Assembly: GCF_003461955.1 (NCBI RefSeq)
Contig: NZ_QTYB01000016.1
Location: 1-22,138 of the forward strand
Length of the DNA stretch: 22,138 nt
Reading direction: 5' to 3'
Source: Ruminococcus sp. AM36-2AA
GTDB lineage: Bacteria > Bacillota > Clostridia > Lachnospirales > Lachnospiraceae
The notes beneath the pieces are model-generated. The model made no database searches. It was not told the origin of the DNA and saw only the letters and a list, made by a program, of their open reading frames with translations. Position 1 is the stretch's first letter. Every line of letters begins with the position of its first letter. This document shows positions 15,186 to 22,138 of the stretch, one piece after another. The position numbers were made by a program, and so were the translations under genes.

Positions 15186-17150
15186 TCACTTCATCCCCCT
15201 TACTGCATTTTTTCCGGCTTTGATACTGTTAATGATCGGAATCTTGGAAGAACAGATATACTGACAGCATCTGCACTCAACACAGTCCATGACATTCATG
15301 TCCTTCATGCCCTGCCAGTTCTCTTCTTTCGCATATTTTACGAAATACAGAGGAGAAAGTTCCATCGGACATACGTCCACGCAGCGTCCGCACTTGATAC
15401 ATGGCTGCTCTTTGGTCTCGTCTGTATCAATGGCGATGATACCGTTGGAGCCCTTCATCATAGGTACTTCCAGAGTATTCAGAGGGAATCCCATCATCGG
15501 GCCGCCCATCTTGACCAAAACATCGTCATCTGTAAATCCGCCGCAGTAATCGATCAGTTCTTTTACGCTGGTACCGATCTTGATGATAAAGTTGCCAGGA
15601 TTCTTGATCTTCTCGCCTGTTATTGTTGTAACACGCTCGATCAGAGGCATACCCTTCTGGATTGCATCGGAGATTGCTTTTACAGTACTGATATTATCTA
15701 CGATAACGCCAACATCTGCCGGGAGACCGCCGCTCGGAACCTTTCTTCCCATAACGCGCTTAATGAGAGTTTTCTCAGCACCCTGCGGGTATTTGGTTCT
15801 TGCAACAAAAACTTCCATATTTCCGATATCGGCAACTTTTTCCTGCATTAATTCGATGGCATCCTGCTTGTTATCCTCAATGACAATGATACCTTTCTCG
15901 GCACCTGTTGTCTTCAGGATCGCTTTCAGGCCAAAAATAATGTCATCTGCAAACTCAAGGAGAACCTTGTGGTCTGCTGTTAAATATGGCTCGCATTCGC
16001 ATCCATTGAGGAGAATAGTATCAACTGGTTTGGCTGGTTTCAGTTTAACACAGGTCGGGAAGCCTGCACCACCCATACCAACGATTCCTGCTTCTTTTAC
16101 AATCTCAATGATCTCATCCGGAGTCAGATTATCCAGGTCACCATGTGGCTGTACGGATTCGTGCAGAGTATTTTTTCCATCCGATTCAATGACAACAGCC
16201 ATGACTTCACTGCCTCTTGTGCCATGCATACGTGGCTCAACGGCAACTACGGTTCCGCTTACACTGGAGTGTACCGGTGCGCTGATAAATCCGGCAGCTT
16301 CGCCGATCTTCTGTCCGACTTTTACAGTGTCGCCTACCTCTACGATCGGGTTGGCAGGTGCACCAAGATGCTGGGACATGGAGATCACTACAGTCTTCGG
16401 ATCCGGGAATTTCTTCAGTGCGATATGCTCGCTGAATTCCTTGTGCTCTGACGGATGAACGCCGCCATAGTATCCGTTCAGTCTGTCTTCTCTGATAGAC
16501 TTCACGTAATCGTTGATCACCTTGAAGTTAACCTTGGAGTAATCACGTACCTGTACCGGCTGGTTCAGGAACTCTTCCAGACGGCCCTGTTTTGCCAGTC
16601 TCTGGTAGATCTTTTCCCATGCACAGTCTTTATTCGGGTCTACTTCACATTTACCGTTCTTTGCTCCGCCGCACTGTCCATTGACAAGACTCTTTGAACA
16701 GTCGACGATAGGACAGACGCCTCCGGTAATGTTCAGATAGCACTGTGCACATGCATCGCAGCTCTTCTTGGTAAGTGCCATGCCGTGATGTCCTCTGTAG
16801 TTAAGGGTATTACTTGCTGCAATCACCGGCTTGCCTGCCAGATCCGCAACTGTCTGGATACCAAGACCACAGGAGATCACAACTACATTCTCTGTACCTT
16901 CCGGAAGCAGATCCTGTAATTTTCTTTCTGTGTGCATCTTGTTGCACAGAAAATCGAATTTCGCACTGCCTGTGACGGTTTTTCCCTGCTCCGCAGCAAA
17001 TTTCAGGAATTCTTTGCAATCCGGTTCGTCAACGGTCTCAAATTCCTTGAAACACTTGTTACAGGCGATTACAAACAGATTGTCCCTGCCGTTCAGCACT
17101 GATGCAAGCTCATCACTGCTTTTCAGCTTGTACTTAGTATAGTTTTCCAA
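15186..17150 (-). CDS. rnfC2: RnfC2: MetV-like domain fused to an RnfC-type NADH-binding subunit
   Basis: A 654-aa soluble flavoprotein that should feed electrons from NADH to MetV-MetF. Residues 1-~200 are a second MetV-like domain (CNKC at 30-33, SCGLGIQT, CDACAQCYLN, SLVNGQCGGAKNGKC). Residues ~229-654 are RnfC: GGVHPSEHK, a barrel-sandwich hybrid segment (SAPVHSSVSGTVV), the NADH/FMN loop GMGGAGFPTCVKL at 358-370, NGCECEPYLTADHK, and two 4Fe-4S sites (C584/587/590/594 and C623/626/629/633). In the second site the usual CP is CS. No ATG lies near; TTG 17150 is preceded by GGAAGGTGAG and starts the conserved sequence. First gene of the rnfC2-metV-metF operon. It is not the membrane Rnf subunit, since no rnfDGEAB genes follow. 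Confidence 0.92.
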   Translation of the reverse strand: MENYTKYKLKSSDELASVLNGRDNLFVIACNKCFKEFETVDEPDCKEFLKFAAEQGKTVTGSAKFDFLCNKMHTERKLQDLLPEGTENVVVISCGLGIQTVADLAGKPVIAASNTLNYRGHHGMALTKKSCDACAQCYLNITGGVCPIVDCSKSLVNGQCGGAKNGKCEVDPNKDCAWEKIYQRLAKQGRLEEFLNQPVQVRDYSKVNFKVINDYVKSIREDRLNGYYGGVHPSEHKEFSEHIALKKFPDPKTVVISMSQHLGAPANPIVEVGDTVKVGQKIGEAAGFISAPVHSSVSGTVVAVEPRMHGTRGSEVMAVVIESDGKNTLHESVQPHGDLDNLTPDEIIEIVKEAGIVGMGGAGFPTCVKLKPAKPVDTILLNGCECEPYLTADHKVLLEFADDIIFGLKAILKTTGAEKGIIVIEDNKQDAIELMQEKVADIGNMEVFVARTKYPQGAEKTLIKRVMGRKVPSGGLPADVGVIVDNISTVKAISDAIQKGMPLIERVTTITGEKIKNPGNFIIKIGTSVKELIDYCGGFTDDDVLVKMGGPMMGFPLNTLEVPMMKGSNGIIAIDTDETKEQPCIKCGRCVDVCPMELSPLYFVKYAKEENWQGMKDMNVMDCVECRCCQYICSSKIPIINSIKAGKNAVRGMK

Positions 17151-17570
17151 TTGCTCACCTTCCTTATAAAGATTATATCCTTATGATTATCTGCTCTTAT
17201 CCGTTCCCTCCTTCTCTGCACTCCCAGGAAAGAAACAATAAAACCAAATAAATAAGTTCTATGTTATTTGTTCAGCCCTTCGAAAATCCCGGTTCCTAAA
17301 AAAGGCCGCAATATTTCCTCTGACTGCTACAATAAATGTACCATAATTTGAACATATTATCCAGTTTTATTAGCTATTTTTATAAATTTATTCTATGATT
17401 TCATCCCAATCGTCTATGGATGTACAGATATTTGTACAACTTCTGTTATGTTACATGCGTTAGTTATATGCAACTTATATAATTTTGTTTATAAAATATC
17501 CTTTTTATGCATTGAGCATATTGCACAAGGATCTTACCTTTAACAGGACAGATCCGAAAGGTGTCTTTTA
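17151..17570. other. AT-rich intergenic region upstream of rnfC2
   Basis: No credible gene in 420 bp. It must hold the rnfC2 promoter. A perfect minus-strand TATAAT lies at 17177-17172, but it would leave only a ~15-nt leader and has no good -35, so I rate it low. TGTACA occurs twice (17421-17426 and 17433-17438), 12 bp apart, forming a possible operator. A TATGC-ATTGA-GCATA inverted repeat lies near 17508-17522. No riboswitch or terminator with a clear U-tract was recognised. Confidence 0.5.
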
Positions 17571-18095
17571 TCATGGAGTAAGACGCTGTCCGCAATATTC
17601 ACAGGTGCTCAGACGACCTTTTATTACCTGATTCTTTGCACCGCAGCTGGGGCAGGTAACTGTAATATAGATCTTCTCATTTACGCGTCTGTTCGGTGCA
17701 GTGATCATAATATAATTTCCTTCTCTGTCTATCTGGATATTCCGGATATATCCCCCGGCAATAAATTTTTCCAGCTTTTTCACTGCACCTTTTCCCAGTT
17801 CCTGCTCAAGCTTTTCAAATGAGACGGTATTCTGAGCATAGGATTCAAACCAGCAGGCGATTTCTCCGGCTTTTTTCTTCTTTAATGTTTTTTGTATCTC
17901 CCGGAAGGTTGGATACAGAAACAGCAATCCAAGTATGATCTCTGTTGCTGCCATTCCCCAGCGCCCTTCACCAATATACTTCTCCGATGCGCCAATAGCT
18001 CCCAGGGAAAAAAGTATAAAAAAGCCACAAAGAACCCATTTCAGTTTCCCCAGTATTCCTGTTTTTTTATTTTTTTCTGTCAAAAAATCGCTCAT
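17571..18095 (-). CDS. Membrane-anchored zinc-ribbon protein of unknown function
   Basis: A 174-aa protein I do not recognise as a named family. Two hydrophobic segments (about 20-37 and 47-64) are followed by a basic stretch, then a region at about 90-133 (FEKLEQELGKGAVKKLEKFIAGGYI..) with the spacing of the winged-helix-like domain seen in small Firmicutes membrane proteins. It ends in a zinc ribbon: Cys148, Cys151, Cys165, Cys168. The frame is open 33 codons further upstream, but ATG 18095 has AGAGG 8 bases before it and starts the coherent sequence. It lies 111 bp after the response-regulator gene, on the same strand. No clear terminator separates them, so co-transcription is possible. 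Confidence 0.75.
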   Translation of the reverse strand: MSDFLTEKNKKTGILGKLKWVLCGFFILFSLGAIGASEKYIGEGRWGMAATEIILGLLFLYPTFREIQKTLKKKKAGEIACWFESYAQNTVSFEKLEQELGKGAVKKLEKFIAGGYIRNIQIDREGNYIMITAPNRRVNEKIYITVTCPSCGAKNQVIKGRLSTCEYCGQRLTP

Positions 18096-18206
18096 GTCTG
18101 TTTCCTCTTTCCTGTTATTCAAAATTTTATGATATATTTGTGAATGCTCCGTCAGTTCACGCCAGACTCTCCCTGTCTGAATATATTTCTGCATTCTGTG
18201 GATCTT

Positions 18207-18833
18207 CTATTTCAGTGTGGTTACGATCAGTTTACTTTCCAGTGCAGCTGCTATCAGATCCTCTTTGCAGCTGTATCCCGCCTTGGCGATCATTTCCTGA
18301 AAATTCCATCTCACCCCGGAAGCAGAACAATCCATTTTCCTTGCGATCTCGGAATATGACATCCCATGAATATACAGGCGCAGCATCTCCAGCTGTCTGG
18401 GACTGATATCACCGCTTGTGATCCAGTTAAGTTCCACCTCCGGTGCCACATCCGGAAATACATGCTCCCCATTTAACGTTCTGTAGATCACACTCCGTAT
18501 TTCCTCTTCACCGTGATCCTTATACCATAGACTGTCTGCACACCCGCTCTTTGCTCTTTCCAGCACCTTGGGATCGATCAGCGAAGTAACAACCAATACC
18601 TTTGTATATGGATATTTTTCCTTGATGATCTTTCCGGCACTCAGCCCATCATGATTATGAAATGTCTGCACATCCATAAGCACAAGATCAATTGCCGAGT
18701 AAGAGCAGATTTTTACAGCTTCACAGGCATCCGAAACTGTCTGGACATGTCGAAATCCCGGTTCCCGCATAATAATACTTTCAAAATACTTCTGCATGAT
18801 CCTCTGATCTTCTACTATCAGTATCCGTACCAT
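18207..18833 (-). CDS. NarL/LuxR-type response regulator
   Basis: A 208-aa DNA-binding response regulator. The receiver domain has the acidic pair Glu8-Asp9, phospho-acceptor Asp54 (LVLMDV), Thr83 and Lys105. Residues ~142-200 form a LuxR-type helix-turn-helix (SPRQLEMLRLYIHGMSYSEIA). It is encoded last in the three-gene signalling operon; its ATG at 18833 lies 53 bases inside the kinase frame, so expression is tightly coupled. Target genes are unknown; the downstream zinc-ribbon gene is one candidate. Confidence 0.92.
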   Translation of the reverse strand: MVRILIVEDQRIMQKYFESIIMREPGFRHVQTVSDACEAVKICSYSAIDLVLMDVQTFHNHDGLSAGKIIKEKYPYTKVLVVTSLIDPKVLERAKSGCADSLWYKDHGEEEIRSVIYRTLNGEHVFPDVAPEVELNWITSGDISPRQLEMLRLYIHGMSYSEIARKMDCSASGVRWNFQEMIAKAGYSCKEDLIAAALESKLIVTTLK

Positions 18834-20124
18834 AAACTCCCATCCTTTCTGCCAGCGGCATTTTTAACGCCAGACAAAACTCCGGTGAAAAAGAAACCTG
18901 CATAATACATTTCTCTGACTCCGCTGCTTTTCTCAGTGCTGACAGACCACCGCCTTCTTCTGCATTTTTTTCAGGTGCATCTCCATCATTCGTTATCCGG
19001 ATGCTGTATTCATTTGCACCTTTGTCTATCTTCACCAGAACCGTACTGCCATGGGCGTGTCTGGCACAATTTGTCACACATTCACGGATCGCTCTGTCTG
19101 TCAGCAGCCTGTAGGAGGGATGCTGAGGTAAATTTCCGCTGATCTGAACATAAATTCCAAGCTCTTCTGCATGCCTGATCGTATCCGCGCATAATTCTTC
19201 CATATTCTCAACAGAAGAATCTGTAAGAATATAGACCAGATGCTTTAATGCAGATAACTGTTTATCCATTTTATCCTGCTTTTCTTTTCTTTCCAATATC
19301 CTGCGTATTGACAGAAGGCTTCGGCCAAAATTGTCATGAACCTGCATTTTCATGGCAAGTGTCTCCTGCTCTCTTATTTTATCTCCTATTTTTTCATACA
19401 TTTCCTCCAGCTTATGATTCAGGATTTCCAGCTTTTCATTATTTGCTCTGATCTTTTCACCATTGTAATAAATTTCTGATACATTAACTGCCACTGTCTG
19501 CAGATATCCTGCACAATCCGGCTCCTGCAGACGATATTCCTGAAACATCCAGACGGAAGCATCCGGAAAATAAAATACATTACTGTCGCTGCTTAATCTG
19601 CGAAGTCTCTTTGCTTCGGATCCTCCATCTATTACTTTCCGCAATACCTCATAATCCTGCAGATAGGAGCCTGTCATTATCCTGCTCAGCTCCTGCATCT
19701 TGGTATTGCACAAAACGATCCTTCCAAGCGGATCCGAAAAACACACCCCGCAGGGAACATCATCAACAGCTTCATTCACAGACCAGTAAGACAGAGAATG
19801 ATGATATCTGCGTCTCTCTCTCCAGATTGCTCTGAAAAGATAAAACACCAATACCACCATCGCTGCCATCAAAACGCTGACCGGACACCCCCGGAGCATT
19901 GGCTGATATGCGCTTTCCCCATGACAATATCTGTGATCATTCATCAGAGATCCCATAAGCATAAAAGAAACTGCAAAAACAGTCACTGCTGTTATAATTT
20001 TCTTTTTCCCGTAAAAACAGGTTATCCTTATCAACAGAAGGATCAATTCCAGAATCAGGCAGATTTCAAGAAGGATCATCAGAAAATCCTGCATTGCCAT
20101 ACTGCATTCCGCAAAATCAGTCAT
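18781..20124 (-). CDS. Sensor histidine kinase (HisKA_3/DesK-like)
   Basis: A 447-aa membrane kinase. Three hydrophobic segments lie at ~12-37, 43-61 and 81-101, then a PAS-like region (~113-215), a coiled coil (~222-258), the phosphorylation site MQVHDNFGRSLL with His263, and a HATPase_c domain with N-box Asn352 (RECVTNC), NDGD at 379-382 and the glycine-rich GGGLSALR at 391-398. Catalytic residues look complete. ATG 20124 is chosen because GAGG lies 6 bases upstream and it forms an ATGA overlap with the preceding sensor stop. The C-terminal ~17 residues overlap the response-regulator start. It is likely the catalytic partner of the 7TM protein encoded upstream. Confidence 0.9.
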   Translation of the reverse strand: MTDFAECSMAMQDFLMILLEICLILELILLLIRITCFYGKKKIITAVTVFAVSFMLMGSLMNDHRYCHGESAYQPMLRGCPVSVLMAAMVVLVFYLFRAIWRERRRYHHSLSYWSVNEAVDDVPCGVCFSDPLGRIVLCNTKMQELSRIMTGSYLQDYEVLRKVIDGGSEAKRLRRLSSDSNVFYFPDASVWMFQEYRLQEPDCAGYLQTVAVNVSEIYYNGEKIRANNEKLEILNHKLEEMYEKIGDKIREQETLAMKMQVHDNFGRSLLSIRRILERKEKQDKMDKQLSALKHLVYILTDSSVENMEELCADTIRHAEELGIYVQISGNLPQHPSYRLLTDRAIRECVTNCARHAHGSTVLVKIDKGANEYSIRITNDGDAPEKNAEEGGGLSALRKAAESEKCIMQVSFSPEFCLALKMPLAERMGVYGTDTDSRRSEDHAEVF

Positions 20125-21788
20125 CTTCCGCCTCTCTTTCTGCATACGATACATCCGATAAACCATTCGTTTTCATCTTCCTGCTGCACATCTAATTCCG
20201 GTCTTTCTGACATTAATCCCCGCAGATCTTCTTCTGCTACAATATGAACTGAAATACGCAGAGCATCATCGATCTGCGACACACGATAAAAAACAGACTG
20301 CATTGTATCAAACAATCGTTCCACAAGCCATTCAAAGGTATCATAGCATTTCAGTATATCATCTGCATTCAGCTGCACTTCACCATTTTCGACATAATAA
20401 GCCGCCCGGATCTTACATAATTTTAAGCTGTCACAGGATTCCGCCAGACTTTGTCTGAGATCCTCCATCGTAAGCAGATTTCCATCTGATGCATATTGTG
20501 TCAATACCAGATTTTTTCTTCTCTTTAAATATGTACCAACAACCACGATCTTTCCCAGGATCCGGTCATAGTGTTCCCTTGACTCCGTTCTTTCCAGCTC
20601 ATCCATCAGCTGTGACAGCAATTCCAGCTGCCCAGCTGTCTGATTCTGTATCATGTTCAGCAGCCGGTTCTGTTCTTCTGTTTTTTTCCGCTCAGCCTCT
20701 TTCTGATAGGTTTTCTGCAGCAGACGATTTCTGGCAGTCAGCTCCTCCTGCTGTTCCCTGATATCCTGATACTGATCCAGAAGCACCGAAATATCTTCTG
20801 ACCAGAACAAATGTCCTCCTCTTATAGGAATATGGTTGATCCGGATTCCCTGTTCCTGTACAGCTGATCTGTTTATTACAATTTTACGCAGTTCCGGTGA
20901 CAGCTCCGGAAAGTCACCGGAATGATAATAACGCTGAAAAGAATCATCCGTAATCTCTGCATCCAGTCCTCCGGAGGTCTGGAATAATTCAAAATATCGA
21001 TTATTTGTCTGTATCAGGCCGCATAATATACACCCCTGATAAATTGCCGCCATTAAAAGGCAGCATACTGCTGTCATATCCCCGGCAATTGTTTTGATCA
21101 GGGGCAGACGGAGTAAATTCCCGATATTCCATCCCAGCAGCAATATTCCCGGAATGACAGGCAGCCAAAATTGCTTCCTTCCCGGAATCCTGCTTTTTCT
21201 GATCAGTATAATTTCCATCCATATCAGGCAAAATATGATCCATCCCTGGATCACTATAAAAAGAATACCATAGCTGTAATCTCTGTCCGAAAACGGAGGC
21301 CGCCCGGAAAACCGAAACACCAGCTGATGCAGGTCATTTGTAAAAACACAGACGATCATAATCACCGCAAAAACCAGCAAAACAATAATTTTTCTGCCCG
21401 TTTTCTCGCCGTCCTTTTCACCAAGAAACATCGCTGCTGCCAGTCCAAGGACCGGTATCAGGATCATCGGGATATAATACAGATACCAGCAGATATGTTC
21501 TCCAAGCGGATCATGAAGAATATGAAATTTTACCGTCCGCACAAAGAACCAGAATACCATCAGACAGCCAATTGCAGTCAGGCATCTGCGCGTTTTTCTA
21601 TGCACTACATGCTTTTCCAGATAGATCACCCAGGCACAATACATTCCCAGATAAATACAGTTACGACACTGATCTGCCAGATTTCTCATAAAAACATTTT
21701 CCGGTCTTACCAGCCTGCAGAAATACGCCAGCAATACACTTATCAGGATTCCTCCATACGACAGTGCCCTTTTTTTATTGTATGTCAT
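20121..21788 (-). CDS. 7TM sensor protein with degenerate histidine-kinase C-terminus
   Basis: A 555-aa membrane sensor. Seven to eight helices span residues 10-260 and carry the TNDLHQLVFRF segment (150-160) typical of the N-terminal 7TM region of histidine kinases. Then follow a PAS-like stretch (~265-340), a long coiled coil (~336-400) and a kinase-like end (~400-555). In the expected phosphorylation helix (RLLNMIQNQTAGQLELLSQL) there is no His-Asp pair, and the later FEWLVERLF segment lacks the N-box Asn; no G-box is visible. It should therefore sense but not phosphorylate. ATG 21788 has AGAGG 7 bases upstream; the 12 extra codons before it are leader. It overlaps the kinase gene by four bases. 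Confidence 0.85.
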   Translation of the reverse strand: MTYNKKRALSYGGILISVLLAYFCRLVRPENVFMRNLADQCRNCIYLGMYCAWVIYLEKHVVHRKTRRCLTAIGCLMVFWFFVRTVKFHILHDPLGEHICWYLYYIPMILIPVLGLAAAMFLGEKDGEKTGRKIIVLLVFAVIMIVCVFTNDLHQLVFRFSGRPPFSDRDYSYGILFIVIQGWIIFCLIWMEIILIRKSRIPGRKQFWLPVIPGILLLGWNIGNLLRLPLIKTIAGDMTAVCCLLMAAIYQGCILCGLIQTNNRYFELFQTSGGLDAEITDDSFQRYYHSGDFPELSPELRKIVINRSAVQEQGIRINHIPIRGGHLFWSEDISVLLDQYQDIREQQEELTARNRLLQKTYQKEAERKKTEEQNRLLNMIQNQTAGQLELLSQLMDELERTESREHYDRILGKIVVVGTYLKRRKNLVLTQYASDGNLLTMEDLRQSLAESCDSLKLCKIRAAYYVENGEVQLNADDILKCYDTFEWLVERLFDTMQSVFYRVSQIDDALRISVHIVAEEDLRGLMSERPELDVQQEDENEWFIGCIVCRKRGGR

Positions 21789-21823
21789 GAAAATTCCTCT
21801 CTCATTAATACATCCCTGTGGCA

Positions 21824-21829
21824 AGTATA
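21824..21829 (-). promoter_or_regulatory. Possible -10 element of the signalling operon
   Basis: TATACT on the minus strand, about 36 bases before the 7TM gene start. A second -10-like TATAAT lies at 21852-21847. Neither has a convincing -35, so the true start is uncertain. Confidence 0.3.
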
Positions 21830-21895
21830 CTATAAAACTCTATTTTATTATATAGTTTTCAGAGAAATCATCCATTCTCAACCCTGTTATCACAA

Positions 21896-21923
21896 ACAGA
21901 GTGAACAATTCTGTCCACTCTGT
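21896..21923 (-). terminator. Hairpin after the zinc-ribbon (SPFH-like) gene
   Basis: ACAGAGTG (21896-21903) pairs perfectly with CACTCTGT (21916-21923) around a 12-base loop, about 11 bases past the gene's stop. On the minus strand only TTTG follows, so it is a weak intrinsic terminator. Confidence 0.5.
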
Positions 21924-21933
21924 CTATCATCAC

Positions 21934-22138
21934 TCAAAATGGTCTTGGATGGCCACAGTATTCGCAGAACCTTCCGGTATTCTCTGCACCGCACTGACAT
22001 TTCCATAAACTGCCGGGCTGCTGCATTCCGTTGTTCATCTGCATTCCAGATTGCTGCATTCCGTTGTTCATCTGCATTCCAGATTGCTGCATTCCGTTGT
22101 TCATATTCATCCCAGGCTGCTGCATTCCAACCGCATTT
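21934..22138 (-). CDS. C-terminus of a zinc-ribbon protein with Met/Gln/Asn-rich repeats, cut by window edge
   Basis: The frame is open to the window edge, so the ATG at 22125 is internal and the protein starts outside. Visible are ~3 copies of an 11-residue repeat (GMQQSGMQMNN), then WKCQCGAENTGRFCEYCGHPRPF, a zinc ribbon with two Cys pairs. A flexible Gly/Gln/Met-rich tail ending in a W-C-CG-NTG-FC-CG ribbon is what I recall at the C-terminus of Firmicutes SPFH-domain (virion-core-protein-like, YdjI-type) proteins, but the SPFH domain itself is not in the window. Family is therefore tentative; coding status is good. Confidence 0.65.
   Translation of the reverse strand, partial: NAVGMQQPGMNMNNGMQQSGMQMNNGMQQSGMQMNNGMQQPGSLWKCQCGAENTGRFCEYCGHPRPF
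22022..22120 (-). repeat. 33-bp in-frame tandem repeat
   Basis: Units at 22022-22054 and 22055-22087 are identical; the third at 22088-22120 has diverged in its last half. Each encodes 11 residues, so gain or loss of units keeps the frame. Confidence 0.9.

Noticed and set aside
15580..16458. 292-codon plus-strand open frame opposite rnfC2, plus others at 15096-15851 and 15289-15549
   Set aside because: The minus-strand RnfC2 and MetV motifs are unambiguous; the antisense products are low-complexity and Ser/Pro/Ile-rich, without any domain.
22022..22120. Regular 33-bp repeats resembling a small CRISPR array
   Set aside because: The units abut without spacers and keep one reading frame, so they are protein tandem repeats.

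Overview
The window looks like a piece of a gut Lachnospiraceae chromosome, most likely Blautia or a close relative. This is inferred from moderate-to-low GC, Firmicutes-type Shine-Dalgarno sites, a Rnf-linked methylenetetrahydrofolate reductase of the acetogen type, a sugar ABC importer without its own ATPase, and a 7TM sensor two-component system. No rRNA or marker gene fixes the genus.

Layout. (1) 1-418: right end of an IS200/IS605-type element (tnpB 3' end plus terminal hairpin), abutting a ROK repressor gene (460-1593, +). (2) 1706-3696 (-): uridine kinase, then a scar in which the 3' two-thirds of a second metF is joined to the 5' part of a MATE transporter gene. (3) 3832-13367: a sugar locus. 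A five-gene minus-strand operon runs GH116 glycosidase, solute-binding lipoprotein, two permeases, and a GH32 beta-fructosidase fused in one chain to a PfkB fructokinase. A divergent regulator joins a GntR DNA-binding domain to a solute-binding-protein-like sensor. The 171-bp divergent region holds overlapping promoters and two related operators. (4) 13644-17150 (-): rnfC2-metV-metF, encoding a three-subunit methylenetetrahydrofolate reductase; the RnfC2 subunit carries an extra MetV-like domain at its N-terminus. (5) 17571-21788 (-): 7TM sensor pseudokinase, histidine kinase and LuxR-type response regulator in overlapping frames, flanked on both sides by zinc-ribbon proteins, the outer one cut by the window edge.

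How it works together. The importer probably brings a fructose-containing oligosaccharide (sucrose, kestose or a decorated relative) into the cytoplasm. The fused enzyme would release fructose and phosphorylate it at once, and GH116 may remove a beta-linked sugar. The regulator's internal binding-protein domain probably senses the imported sugar and controls both overlapping promoters. The metF direct repeats (2502-3149 and 13644-14291) bracket the whole sugar locus, which suggests it entered or was rearranged by recombination at metF. The most unusual items are the GntR-binding-protein regulator with its shared promoter, the GH32-PfkB fusion, and the metF-bracketed island.
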